Numbered from the stretch's first letter, positions 10,201 to 22,397 are shown. The stretch: 64,000 nt of DNA from Paracentrotus lividus (GCA_940671915.1 CALNVZ010000174.1:16656308-16720307); one strand, 5' to 3'. Program-made: numbers and translations. Notes: generated by a model from the letters alone, not told the origin.

Positions 10201-13200
10201 CTGGTACCTCTTCAAAATTGCAAGCTAATTGCTTGCTTTACCTTTGAGATATCAATGATTTCATACTCAAAATTTATAAACCAACACCGGATGGTTTATA
10301 AAACCATGTGCTTTTCCACACACCCATTTCCTGTTGTAAAGTTCCCCGTCTCTAGCGGCCTGGTGAGTTATCAGCAGAGGGTACTGGTGTTCGGCTGTAT
10401 GCTTGGCATTGTTTGTTACACTGTTTTAAGGTAGTAAATGACTTCCATTAGATCTGAAACTTTCAGTAGTGTGTTTTTACTGTTGGAACAATATAATTTT
10501 ATTAATCTTGATATAATTGCTCTTGTTTTTGAAAGCTACTAAATCCCTTTAAATCAAATAAAGAAAACATGGTGAGACCTGTACAGGTAATATTTTTTTT
10601 TAATTATTTCAAGACAGGCATGTCATTTTGATTTTATGAATTTGGATAATTGTGCCATTGTCTTACACTAAATCATTTTGTATACAGTTTCAAACTTTCA
10701 CTTAAAATGTGAAAATTTAGAGGAGTTAATTATATATTTTGTTGAAATGACTGTTTATTCATTTGATTTGTGCTATCACAATCAATGCATGCATATATAC
10801 ATGTACATGTAGTCTACCTGGTTTGTGATTACTGATGGTATGCTGAAGTAATTGCATTGCCCATTCCTATGAAATTCGTTTCATTCTATTTAGCTCAAGA
10901 CTTTCAACAGGCAATAACTTACTACTCTGAGGCAATAGAGATCAACCCGACCGTTGCAGCATACTACGGGAATAGAAGTTTTGCTTACTTGAAGACAGAA
11001 TGCTTTGGATCAGCCTTAGAAGATGCCAGCAAAGCCTTGGAACTGGACAAGTCTTATATCAAGGTAAATAGTTTTTTTTAAGACATATCAAGGTTAAACA
11101 GTTTTCAGTGACCATGGTTACAAGAGGAATTAATGAATTTAGTAACTTGGATTCAATAGTTAGTAACTATGACCAAATCATACAAAAATATTATAAGTGG
11201 TAGGCACAATGACATGTCATCAAGAAATTACTGTGCACAATTACATGGTATTAACAATTATTCTTTAACCACTTGGCTGCGAACCACGTTATATTACGTG
11301 CCTGACATTTGTACACAGTGCACGGACCACGTAATATTACGTGTTCATGCTATTGTCTGAGCTTTGTCTGTTTGACACACCAGCGCCACACTGGTCATAC
11401 CCGTACTGTGCAATTAGCACCATGCAGCAGTCAAGTGGTTAAACTTTGTCCTTCATTGAGCCTTCGATAACAATTTCAACTGTTGTATGTCAAACTCTGT
11501 GATTTGATGACCTAACTTGTATTTTTTTCAATGTAATCATTATTTCTAAATCTAATTGCAGCAATACCGTATATGAATATTTTACCTTAATTGAATGTGT
11601 GAGCATTTTAGTTTTAAATGACAAGTCTTCATGAAGTGGGTGTGTATAATAAATATCTTCTTCATCTATATATTTGGAAAATTGCATTTGTAATTGTAAT
11701 TTGTTTGGAACTTCTGATTGTTCAAATGATGATGCTATGCAGGACTCCCTGGAAGAATGGTAAATTACTGAAGGGGGTTACCCTGTTGAAATGAAATGTA
11801 ATCAAATCAAATGCAATAAAAAGTATGATGGAAAGATGTTATTTTCATTCTGTCTTTTCAGGGTTACTACAGGAGGGCTACAGCTAACATGGCTCTTGGA
11901 AAAATCAAGATAGCTCTCAAAGATTATGAAATGGTAAGAATTTAATACACAGCTCAGTAGTGAAATAATCTTATGTTATTTTAATTTAAAACAGAATAAA
12001 CTATGTATTACAATGGACAAATTTCACTTAGGAATTGTGGCTGAAAAAAAAGACTTCCATTATAATCTCTTACATGGACTTTCTTCATCTGTGGCCTCTC
12101 CTGCCAAATAACTTTTCCTTCAAAATAATCTTTTAACTTGAGATTTTTTTTTACACTTACAATTTTCTTAGTAAGAGTTTAAAAATGAAAATGATTGCCA
12201 AAAAAAGTTGTATAAGTTTCAGTTATTGATACTTAACAAATTATAGTTAAAGTAGCCCCAAATCTGGGCATCACAATTTTTTGTCTTACATTACAAATTG
12301 TTTCTCTTAAGTAAAAGGTACTAAAAGTAACTCTTATGATTCCTTTTCTTATTACATTACATTTCATGGAATTATTGATATGAGGATGTTCATTAATTAT
12401 CTATTCCAACTGTTTAATTAAAAAAATACAGCATAAGATATTACACTACAGAGGTAAAGGTGTGATTTTTAGAAAACTACATTTTTATTTTTTTTTGCAT
12501 GTTAGGTGGTGAAGTACAGACCCAATGACAAGGATGCTCGGGTCAAATACACAGAGTGCAGTAAACTGGTCAAGCAGCAGGCTTTTGAGAGAGCAATCAG
12601 AGGTCAATCAGAGGAAAAGAAATCTGTCATAGATACAATCAATCTAGAAAACATGAGTAAGTAATCAGTGCAAAAGTATATTTTTTCTATCTAGCATTTT
12701 TGAAAATAAGTCAATATCGTAGATTCATTTGTTAAGGAAATATTCATACTACCATGTCCCTTCAGATAGGTATTAAAGCAATTCATCTCCCTGGTTGCTA
12801 ATTTATAAGCATTTAATGGTTGCTTCGTTTGCAGTCAGGTAAATAAAAACAGTCAATTATAATTATTCAGAATCCATCTAAATATGTTATCAACAGCAAG
12901 ATAATGAATAATATACTCAAGGTTTCAGGCTAATCTACTTTTGTTTGGAGGTCACGTTGACAAAAATGGCAGCATTCTATTTAGACGATATAAAAAAAAT
13001 TTCAGTGAATGTTGAAATGTTCTGACAATTCATATCACATGGTTTTAAATAAGAATGTTCAAAGATAAACTTTAGAGGTTTTATATTAATTTTTATAAAT
13101 TGTTCATTTGTTAAAAAAAGAAAACATTCTCTGAAAGAATTACGTTTACCAGCACACTTTCATTTTAAATTTCATTTAATTTCAAACTTATAATTTATGA

Positions 13201-16200
13201 TTTATAAAAAAGGGATTATAAATTTATGTGAAAATGGAATTGAGAACACATTTTACATGTCTTTATACTCTATGAATTTTGGTGTTGAAGCTTATGTGCC
13301 TATTGAGGGACTTACCAGTAAAAAGATAAGCCATCTTATGTTACAAGTACAGATTTTTATGTGGGATATTCAAGTAATATTTTGCACACAAAAAGAGGCA
13401 AATTTGTGTATGAAAAATGGACACTCCATATATTTGGTAATACATTTTTTAGATTCCTGAGATATTTTGAAGCCAAGTATGGTTACATTTTTATAAATGG
13501 GTATTTGAAAATGAATGTGAACTTTGAACAACAATAACATGTGAGAGCTCAATGATAAAAGGTTGTAGTGGGATTCTTTTCTAGATTGTCTTGTTATGAT
13601 TGATTTTATATTTTCATTCAGTCATTGAAGATGAGTACGAAGGACCAGCTCTAGAGAATGACAAAGTATCCAAAGATTTCATGGTGAAACTCTTACAACA
13701 CTTCAAGGATGAGAAGACCCTTCATAGAAAATATGCTTATACTGTGAGTGCTGATCTAACAACGTGATTAATCATTCTAAGAATGGAATGAGGAAGCAGT
13801 GGATATTGCTTGCATTAATACAGGCTTGAAACTTTGCAGGTGTCTGAGCATACATATTGAGCCCAAACTTTTTGTTCCCCACAATATGTAAATTTAACCC
13901 TTTAGCACCTAGAGATTGCTTGAAAAGTGTAAGCTTATTCTGTAATGGGAAGTGTTGGCTGTATGCAGCATTGTGTTTCAATGGGAAATTCTTGAACTGT
14001 ATAAGTCCATATTTTTTCGTACAGATATTTTCGCGTTTTGGACTAGAGAGAAAAATTTCGCGATTTTGGTAATGACTTCACTATTATAAATAGCCTTGTA
14101 CTGAAGTGGAAATTTTCGCGATGACCGACTCGCGAAATTCGCGAAAATAAGGTCACCGCGAAAAAAAACCACTTATGCAGTATTTGCTTGACGCAAGCAT
14201 ATGTGCATCCATCCAACAGCACACACCATGTAGGTAAGACACAATAAGTATGAGCAGTATATTAAAGCATATTCTGGATATTGTTATAACTATAACATGC
14301 AGAAAACGGAGGGCGTTTAGTGAGTAAGTTGACGGATGGTCTCAGGCGGTTTAGGTTATAAAGGGTTAAAAAAAGGGACTCTTTACACGCACCTCTAAAG
14401 TGGCAATAGTAATTTGCTCTGGTACTAATTGAATAACCTTTGACACTACACCAGACCCAAACCCTAAACCTTACTTAAAACCCTTTTCCAACCTTAACCC
14501 TAATACTACATTATACATGTAGATGAAGTAAAGCCAGAAGCAATTGTTACCGAAGCAAATTTTGATTCCCTGTGGAATTATGACATTTCTGTTACTATAT
14601 GGACATTAATCAATAACCAAGCATGCCAGTCATAATACGTGGTTACAAAAAAAAAAAAAAAATAGAATCAGTATCTTCTGTGTAATTGAAATATTTAAGA
14701 AGCTCTTTCATTGAGCAGGAAGTACTTGTAACCTCCCCCCCCCCACAACATTCTTGTGTTATCGATAGTGAAATTCAAATAGTAATGATCACTATTTTTA
14801 ATCAGAATCATTAGCATAATTTACTTCATATTATAACTTTCTGTTTCACTTCAATACTTTTGAAATGTTTCAATGGTTTTCTATTCAGATGTGAGTACAA
14901 ATCCTAGCCATGTTCAAGAAGCTACCAAGCTTGTGTGACATTACACAATCATTAAATTAGTAGAATAATTTACTTTTATTTTATAATTTTCTGTTTCACT
15001 TCAATACTTTTAAAATTTTTCAATTGTTTTCTGTGCAGATGTTAGTACAAATCCTAGCCATGTTCAAGAAGCTACCAAGCTTGTGTGACATCACAGTAGC
15101 AGAAGGAGCCAAGTTCACGATATGTGGAGACATCCATGGTCAATTCTATGATCTACTAAATATATTTGAGATCAATGGGTTACCATCTGAAGACAATCCA
15201 TATGTATCCTTTCTTTTCTCTTCTTATTTGCTTGTATTGAATTGTTGGTGCTCTCTTTTAATTCTATTTGTTACTATCCTTATGGAAAAAACACACAGTC
15301 ACACTGGGGATACTGTAAAATGTCCCAATTTCACATAGTTACTATGTGAAATTGGGACATTTCACACAAAAAAATAGTAACCACAGGGTGACTGCGTACA
15401 TGGTAGTCACAAGAATTTCTCTTTTGAAGTCAGGAAATACATTTTGTACAGAGTAATTCAATATCTGAAAACTATGTGCACTTGACCAAAAATATGAGTA
15501 AATTGAGATGAATTCATATCGCCAATTTTTCTTGAGCGAATGACTATGACTGGTAATTTAATGGCAAGCACAGATAAAATTCGCATCATATAACTATGCT
15601 TTTACATGTTTATTTAGAACAGGATTTTATTAGTCACCTGTTCTTCCAAGAAGTTTTCAATATAAACAGAATTGAAAATCCTTTCAAATACACTTTCATA
15701 ACTGTTAACATTGCTTATCGAGTATGGTTCTGTGTTAAAGATAACGTCCTTGACATAATAATATTCAGCTATTCAATGGTGACTTTGTAGACCGGGGGTC
15801 GTTCTCAGTAGAAGTTATTCTCACATTATTTGGTTTTAAGCTGCTCTATCCAGATCACTTTCATTTATCAAGAGGTAAGTTCAGAGAATCACACTTTATC
15901 TATACAGTCCACCCCTGTTATAGCAGGTACAAGATTGTGTTCAACAAGTTATTTTTTCCTGACTCAATTTCAAGCATGTGCAGATAAGGGGGGTGATTCA
16001 CTAACAGCTAAAATTAATTCAAACTGGGATAAAATCAATTTTAGGATCAATAGCCACGTTATAGTTACATAGGCTCATAGTTGGGATTGATTTTAAATCT
16101 TAGTGAATCACCCCCAAGATCAGTATGAGGTGATGTTGTTATTAACAAGTTTATTCGCTTGGTCCTGAGCACCTCACTTTAACAGGAATGGACTGTATTT

Positions 16201-19200
16201 ATTCTCCCTCAGCGGTGAACAACAGAGAAATTTTAGAAGAAAGTAAAGGGGGATAAACCAATTCTTTGGACATAACCATGTTAATTTTCATACTTTTTCA
16301 GATTTTCAATCCTGAATAGCAATGACAAGTTCTGAATCAACTTTTTATTTTATAGAGTATATTTACATGAATATGAAACAATTTTGATTCTCTTCATAGT
16401 AAAAAGTAGAAGAGAGAAAGTAGAAAATACAAAATGTAGGAAGTAAATATAATTGAAAATACATCAGAAATTGAAGTAGGAAGTGGCTGAGGAAACAGAA
16501 AATGTAAAGATAATATTTAGGATAGAATAACTCTAAACAAATAGATAGAAAATTTGTTGTTCTTACATTGATTTGGAATCACTTTAAAATATTGCTATTG
16601 TTTGAATGAGGAAAAAATTGACAAAAGTGTTGCTGGCTAGAGTTGGTTTTGAAAATTTCCTATTTTGGCAAAGGTGTTTGAACTATTGTTAACTTTGATT
16701 ATGTGATTGTATTTATTCCATGTTTTATATATTAATTTGTTTTATTTGATATGCTGTCCAGGTAACCATGAAAGTGACACAATGAATCAGATGTATGGTT
16801 TCTATGGTGAAGTGAGGTCAAAGTACACCAACCAAATGGCCGATCTCTTCCAGGAGGTCTACAACTGGTTACCTCTATCACAGCTTATCAATAACAAAGT
16901 TCTGGTAATTAGGAATGTTCTTGTTTTAAAGGCATTTTACTTAAACTTACAAACTGACTCCAGATAGACTGACTTCATGTATACAACTCACTTGCCTGAA
17001 CCACTAGAGGCATTATGTCCCGCTGGTATCATAATATCAAAATTTAAAATCTGGTTTTCGAAATCTGGATATGAAATCGTAGATACATGGATAATAGAGC
17101 AATCAATTGGCTTGTAAATTTTAAGCGATTCCAGACTGACCTATATGTTTATAATTATGTTGGCAAAATGAGCTATTTCAATAAATTACGATTTTAATTC
17201 TCGTTCAATGTTACTGCATTCCTTTAATTACATGTTATGATTGACCTTTCGTTTTCTTTGAAGGTAATGCATGGAGGTCTGTTCAGTCAAGATAATGTAA
17301 CAATAGATGACTTGCGAGCTATTGATAGGAATAAACAGCCACCAGAATCGGGTAAGATGCTACTAGACTCTTTTTCTTTAGATGTCTTTTTGATATCTCT
17401 GTACATAATGATCTTTTCTGAAGAAATCTAGAAAGAAAATTGGCAATTTTGCTTTACCTCTGATATTTTGTTGCTTATTTGATAATTGAATTTCATTTCA
17501 AAAGATCATGTTTTCCCTGATTCTTTCAGTTTTTGATACATCTCAAACAAATATCCCTGCAGCATTATTTGAACAAATAATACAACTTGCTTTTTACAAA
17601 GTATTTGTTTCGATTAGAATTATTTTAATAAAATAGATATCATTCATAAAGTGCGTAATGCAATATATCCATGTTGGGGTTTCTAAGCGCTTTGTGTTAA
17701 GTAATTATTACGGGGCTGGGCTTGACAACCCTGATAAGGTGCACACGGTATTCAAGGAATTGCTTCCTTCTGGTACTTATGCACCTCACGAGATGTCACC
17801 AAGAAATCCCTGGAACATACTTGTACTTGTAGCCTTTCAAATATAATGGCTCTTATCTTTTATTCCAGGTTTGATGTGTGAGTTACTATGGTCCGACCCT
17901 CAGCCTAGACCTGGGAGGTCACCCAGCAAGAGAGGTGTAGGAATCCAGTTTGGACCTGATGTCACCAAGAAATTCCTGGAACATAACAACCTAGATCAGA
18001 GTATATTGTACTTGTAACCTTTCAAATATATTGGCTTTTATCCTTTATTCTAGGTTTGATGTATGAATTACTGTGGTCAGACCCTCAGCCTTGACCAGGA
18101 AGGTCACCCAGCAAGAGAGGTGTAGGATAAAGTTTGGACCTGATGTCACCAAGAAATTCCTGGAACATAACAACCGAGAGTTTGTCGTACTTGTAACCTT
18201 TCAAATATATCGGCTTTATATCTTTGATTACAGGTTTGATGTTTGAATTATTGTGGTCAGACTCTCAGCCTAGACCAAGAAGGTCACCCAGCAAGAGAGG
18301 TGTAGGAATACATTTTGGACTGGATGTCACCAAGAAATTCCTGGAACATAACAACCTCAAGTATATCATACTTGTAACCTTTCACATATACTGGCTTGTA
18401 TCTTTTATTGCAGGTTTGATGTGTGAATTACTATGGTCCGATCCTCAGCCTAGACCAGGAAGGTCACCCAGTAAGAGAGGTGTCGGAATCCAGTTTGGAC
18501 CTGATGTCACCAAGAAATTCCTGGAACATAACAACCTAGAGTATATCGTTAGGAGTCATGAGGTCAAGAATGACGGCTATGAGATCACCCATGATGGGAA
18601 GTGCATTACAGTCTTTTCAGCTCCTAACTACTGGTAAGTTGCAAGTTACTTGAACTCTGAAGACCGAAAAGTAAGAGGGGTCACTCGCCCCCTTCCCCCC
18701 TCGACTGATTTCTGACAAAGAAATTTAAATCTTTCTCAAAACTCTCTAATACTTCGTATGTTTACTCAAATATTTTACCCTCCACTGAGATTACAGGCTA
18801 GATATCATTTACTATTGAAATAAGGGGATGATTCTTACAGTGTCAAATGTGGTTCCATATTAAACCTTCTGGAAAGTTATGTGAATTTTTTCGGGAAACT
18901 GTTCTGTTCCATTTTTTTTTAAATATTTTTTTTAATTATTTTTTTTTATATTGATTTTGCTAGAACATGCCACAAGTTTTGTGGAAAATGTGTTTTGATT
19001 TCAAATTTCAAATTTCATCCATTTTAAATTTGATGTGTTTTAGTTTTGGTTCAGTAATTTAATTAGGCAGTGTATCTCTTTCATCATCATAATGTTCTTA
19101 ATGTCAATGTTGATATTGAGTTTAAATGAAATGAATTGAATTGAATTGAATATATTTATTGTCCATTTGGAAATTCTTTTTACATCTGATTCACAAATAA

Positions 19201-20054
19201 TAGAAAGTACATTACATTTACAATAGAATATACAAACTCATTGATCACTGACATTAAAAAAATTACTTGTAAATGTATATTATTATATAATTTATTTTCA
19301 TTATGACTTTGCAGTGATCAAATAGGCAACAAGGGGGCTTTCATCAATCTAGGATCAGACCTTAAACCTAACTTCAAGACATATGAAGCAGTGGTAAGTG
19401 TCATGCTTTAAATACAGACCTGTAAAAAGTGTATGATATATTACAGTCCAATCCTGTTATAAGGAGGTGCTCAGAACCCAGCTGATTACCTTGTTATAAT
19501 GATCTCATTGTAATGATATTTGACCATGTAGATTTGCACCTGTATTGTTTGAAATTTGGATCAGGAGAATTGCCTTGTTATGACAAAATTTATCAATGTT
19601 CATTACAAGGGGAGCAAAAATTACTAATTTTGAGTGAAAACTTATATCTGTCATCTTGCTTTGGTAGGAAAGTCAGTAAATTAATTTCTCTATTTTACCC
19701 GTACAATATTTTATGTTTCACTTTGAAGGTTTAAATTACTCTTTTCTTGCTTTTACAATTAAATACTGGTAACTCACAAATAAAGGGAATATGTAGACTT
19801 GTGTTGAGAATGACAAGTTTACTAGATTATGATAAATAATGTACCAGAATTTTAAGTTACTATTCACACTTGAAATCAAATTCTAAATGGGTCCTTCTAA
19901 AATAAAAACAAAGAGATCACATAAAGACACAATTAGTACATGAACAATAATAAAAAAGATGATAAGACTTCCCTCCTTTCTTCTTTTCTTGCTGCAGCCT
20001 CATCCCAATGTGAGACCAATGGCCTATGCAAATTCTATGTTTGGCTTCATGTGA
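7281..20054 (+). CDS. PPP5C: Serine/threonine-protein phosphatase 5 (12 exons)
   Basis: PP5 is a PPP-family phosphatase that binds Hsp90 through N-terminal TPRs and dephosphorylates kinases, steroid receptors and cochaperones. Exons: 7281-7410, 10894-11063, 11862-11933, 12506-12656, 13622-13743, 15039-15203, 15769-15874, 16762-16904, 17264-17351, 18414-18633, 19315-19393, 19998-20054. All junctions are GT/AG and in phase; the sum is 1503 nt, 500 aa (human 499). Three TPRs span residues ~27-130. Metal and catalytic residues are all present: GDIHGQ (D246, H248), GDFVDRG (D275), GNHE (N307, H308), MHGG (H356), RSHEVK (H431), plus R279 and R404. The C-terminal [13 protein letters not shown] matches the autoinhibitory helix. 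The start is the first ATG giving the family N-terminus. Exon 10 sits in a tandem array and exon 6 has a decayed partial copy upstream (separate entries). Identification is firm. Confidence 0.97.
8215..8795. mobile_element. 581-bp foldback element with TTAA target duplication
   Basis: Two arms of about 270 bp are near-perfect inverted repeats around a centre at about 8505. The outer ends are AGGGGAATCC and GGATTCCCCT, flanked on both sides by TTAA (8211-8214 and 8796-8799). TTAA duplications point to piggyBac or Kolobok transposases acting in trans. It has no real coding capacity. It lies in PPP5C intron 1, where the transcript could form a very long hairpin. Confidence 0.9.
8858..9005. repeat. 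Dispersed repeat, copy A (CTCAAAACATATTTG family)
   Basis: The block from CTCAAAACATATTTG to GCGAAAATTAATGTA closely matches 23187-23345: the same string order TACGAACG, CCATTCAAAGCATG, CGCGAAAATTAATGTA. The copy at 23 kb appears to belong to a TIR element; this copy lacks its left end. It is followed by GATCTA repeats and C- and A-runs to about 9180. Confidence 0.7.
9330..9360. repeat. Short GC-rich hairpin, ACAGCCCCGTTGCC type
   Basis: A 14-bp arm, ACAGCCCCGTTGCC, a GAA loop and the complementary arm make a stable stem with one mismatch. It stands out from the AT-rich intron. A variant hairpin occurs at 9861-9890, and related strings near 41607 and 51972. The pair at 9330 and 9861 may mark the two ends of a ~560-bp element. 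Confidence 0.65.
9861..9890. repeat. Second GC-rich hairpin of the same family
   Basis: CAGTTCCCGTCGC, a TTC loop and GCGACGGGGGCTGG form a short stem related to the one at 9330-9360. It lies in PPP5C intron 1. Confidence 0.6.
11269..11438. mobile_element. 170-bp MITE with TTAA target duplication
   Basis: The ends CCACTTGGCTGC and GCAGTCAAGTGG are inverted, and both flanks are TTAA (11265-11268 and 11439-11442), the piggyBac-type signature. Inside is the palindromic motif CACGTAATATTACGTG at about 11328, with a near copy at about 11288. It sits in PPP5C intron 2 and is non-coding. Confidence 0.8.
13898..14365. mobile_element. 468-bp piggyBac-like MITE
   Basis: TTAA (13894-13897), then CCCTTTA; at the other end TAAAGGG and TTAA (14366-14369). 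CCC-starting termini with TTAA duplications are the classic piggyBac arrangement. The interior contains TTCGCG/CGCGAA-rich sequence similar to the dispersed repeats at 8.9 and 23.2 kb. It lies in PPP5C intron 5 and has no transposase. Confidence 0.75.
14815..14966 (+). pseudogene. Decayed duplicate of the PPP5C exon 6 start
   Basis: A 150-bp tandem duplication of the last ~75 bp of intron 5 and the first ~58 bp of exon 6. The copy keeps a polypyrimidine tract and an AG acceptor (pseudo-exon from 14889). It differs from the true exon start (15039) at only about two of ~58 coding bases. One change turns the second codon into TGA, so use of this acceptor would stop translation at once. It has no good downstream donor. 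It is either inert or a source of nonsense transcripts. Confidence 0.85.
15295..15400. mobile_element. Small palindromic MITE with a perfect 22-bp hairpin
   Basis: A 22-bp perfect inverted repeat (15318-15339 with 15341-15362) has a one-base loop. Outside it, AGTCACACTGGGGATACTG on the left is imperfectly complementary to CAGGGTGACT on the right. The whole reads as a ~105-bp palindromic MITE in PPP5C intron 6. It is non-coding. Confidence 0.7.
15905..16195. mobile_element. 291-bp Tc1/mariner-type MITE, hosting another
   Basis: Termini CAGTCCACCCCTGTTA and the complement of TAACAGGAATGGACTG are flanked by TA on both sides (15903-15904, 16196-16197), as in Tc1/mariner insertions. It is interrupted by the 127-bp element at 15989-16115. 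Related ends occur at 19447, 21966, 22398-22569 and 25399. It lies in PPP5C intron 7. Confidence 0.75.
15989..16115. mobile_element. 127-bp MITE nested in the 15905-16195 element
   Basis: GGGGGTGATTCACTAA and TTAGTGAATCACCCCC form a perfect 16-bp terminal inverted repeat. Flanks are AAG on both sides (15986-15988, 16116-16118), a 3-bp duplication of the size made by PIF/Harbinger transposases. The insertion post-dates the host MITE. Confidence 0.8.
17793..18413 (+). pseudogene. Tandem array of extra PPP5C exon 10 copies
   Basis: A ~180-bp unit (about 125 bp of exon 10 plus ~55 bp of the preceding intron with its AG acceptor) is repeated upstream of the working exon at 18414. A fragment lies at 17793-17868. 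Copies start at 17869, 18054 and 18234, each after an AG. Copy 1 matches the working exon in all 42 shared codons, differing only at six third positions. Copy 2 has a TGA and small indels. Copy 3 is open but has at least five replacements (C to F, P to S, G to R, Q to H, P to L). The exon segment covers residues 383-425, including R404 of the active site. Whether any copy is spliced in is unknown. Confidence 0.9.
19126..19160. repeat. (GAATT)n microsatellite
   Basis: A short run of GAATT units in PPP5C intron 10, next to an A/T-rich tract. Nothing else is recognised in this intron apart from T-rich DNA. Confidence 0.6.
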
Positions 20055-22370
20055 TGACAACATTCACTAGAGTAGTAAATAGACAGTGTGTGCATTTATA
20101 TGGTAACACAGAGATGTGTGTTACACTCTGCCAGCTGGACATCAAAATGTACCGTGTATTGGACCACTTGGAGTATGATGAATATAAACACTGGACTGTG
20201 GGTGTTGTAATCCGCAGTGGTTGTTTTTCCCAGTGTGGGACGTTACCAACTTACTGCATAGCATCTGACTTTCCTCAAATAAAATTTTCTGGTGTCCTGG
20301 ATCATGAAGTCATTTTGGAAATAAACAATTGCTGCAGCTATGATGAATATTTTGTTCAATTGAATCCATGTCTCACGGCAACCATTCTGTATCTTGATAG
20401 GTGTTCAGACCAGATGGATTCCGTCATGTTCAATGATCATTCAGAGAGGGTGTGGTAGGTTTATAAAGTGGAAGTCATTTCTAATACTACCTTCATTCTA
20501 TGTTCCCAGGGGTCAAGGCATTGCCCAAGACGTAATGAGTCGTGTTCATCAATCCTGTGGTCATCCACGGATGCAAGAATGTTTGCTCCCGGCCCATCAT
20601 GTTCTGATGGGATCTATCACATTTTGTGGCGTTCACCCCAAAAATCCCATGCCGTATTCATATTCAGGCAAACTGGACTGCCTCGACAGCCAGGAACATA
20701 GTGTAAAAGTAGCATTAAATAAAACAAAATCCTGGAGAATACTGTTACATTATAATATTTTTAGTAAGAGAGGATAATCATATTAGTCCCACATCTTTGT
20801 AATGAATTGTTTCTTAGCCCTGATATAATGTTTCTATTATAGAGATAGGCTTGTGACCGTCTTTCATATTGATAGTTAGCCATATCGAAATTAACCAAGG
20901 TTTTGTATTATAAACAGATTACAGTACTTCTTCTATACATGCCATCATACAATTTCTCCCTCTAATAATGGTTGATCTTTCTTTGATATGGTTCATGTTG
21001 GAGTGCTAGTGCTGAAGAAAGTTCCATTGGAACCTTTTGACAAGATCTTGTTGTAACTAGTTTTGATCGAAAGTTACATGTTGTAGCAGGAGTGAACTAA
21101 CTGTACAAGTGGTTTCAAATGTAAGTTACCAGATAAGTGTGCTTCTTCCAAGTCTACAGAATACATAAATAATTGCTGTGGGAAAATGTTTCAAATCTCT
21201 TTTCTTAATGAGAAATATCCAGCTTATTTCCACAATTTTTTTGCATAGAACCTTTTGTGAATCAATGGAATATGGAGGGTGGGAGCCAGAGTATAAATCG
21301 TGGGTCTTGTGCGATTTACATGATTAAGTCTATGGTATACAGATAAATCCAATTACATTATGCCTGAAAGATGTTGACCCATCTGTCATTTCACATCTTG
21401 CTTTCTTCAGTCTTTTCAGAGGTTATTAATGTTGATATATTTTGTCTGTACCGAGATTTCTCTGTACATTTTGAAAGAAACTATGAGCTCATTCCTCCAT
21501 AGTTCCCAATATATTTTCATATTGTGTGTACGTACAACAGATGTTTGACGAGGATGCGATATGCTAATAAATGTATTTCATATTTTCTATTGTTTAAAAC
21601 CGAGAAAGAGATAGTGAATGAGATGGAGTGTTATGATGTGTACATGTATGCGTGTGTGATTTTATTATATTTATGTGAGACGAAAATTAAGCTGCATCCA
21701 TTCGGTCGGTAGAAGGAGACTTTTATGAATTCTGAAAAATTGTTGATAATTGATATTGCTCAAGAATGCTAGATCTTTTATTCAATGTGTGATATTAAGA
21801 ACAGATATATTAATTATATACAGAATATCCAAATATCTTAAAATTTGCACAGGTTTTGAACACTAAAAGAACTGTGTAGCCCAAACGTAACAAAACCTAT
21901 TTAATTGAATGTAGAGTTGCATGAGAATGCTCAACTTACCGGGTATATAAGCTGCTCAAAGATTTACAGTCTATTCTCATTACTCAAACATTTGTACATG
22001 CGCTGATGTGTTTACTACAGGATTTTGTTTTAAGGTACTTGGTTTGGTCCCAAGTGCCTCATCATAATTGGAGGTGACTGTATTGGAATTTTTCATTCAT
22101 ACAGAGGGCCCAGGATAAAATCAATAAAGCTTTCAGAAGAAAAAAAAATATGGCATACCTGACAAATGTATGTCATTTGTGTCTCATATCTATGGACAAA
22201 TTCAAATAGGTCTCGCTTCATTATAATGAGGGGCTAAGCTAATTCTGTACTTAAGACAAAATCTTGCTATATTGCCTTGTCAGTGTATCTGTGCTCATAA
22301 TAATGATAACGGGAATGGCCTGTATTCTTCAAAATATTTTATAAAAAAGTCATTCTGATTCTTCTTCGAC
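20055..22370 (+). other. PPP5C 3' untranslated and downstream region
   Basis: No further coding exon is visible after the stop codon at 20052-20054. Candidate poly(A) signals include CTAATAAATG at about 21563 and ATCAATAAAGC at about 22118, the latter followed by an A-run. The end of the transcript is not established. Fragments of the CAGTCC-type MITE family lie near 21966 and 22036-22080. The open frames here lack protein-like composition and family matches. Confidence 0.5.
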
Positions 22371-22397
22371 ACATAATTTTGAGGCAAAAAGTTAATA

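Noticed and set aside
20394-20777. 127-codon frame downstream of PPP5C
   Set aside because: Lies in the presumed 3' UTR, overlaps other random frames and shows no domain or splice support.
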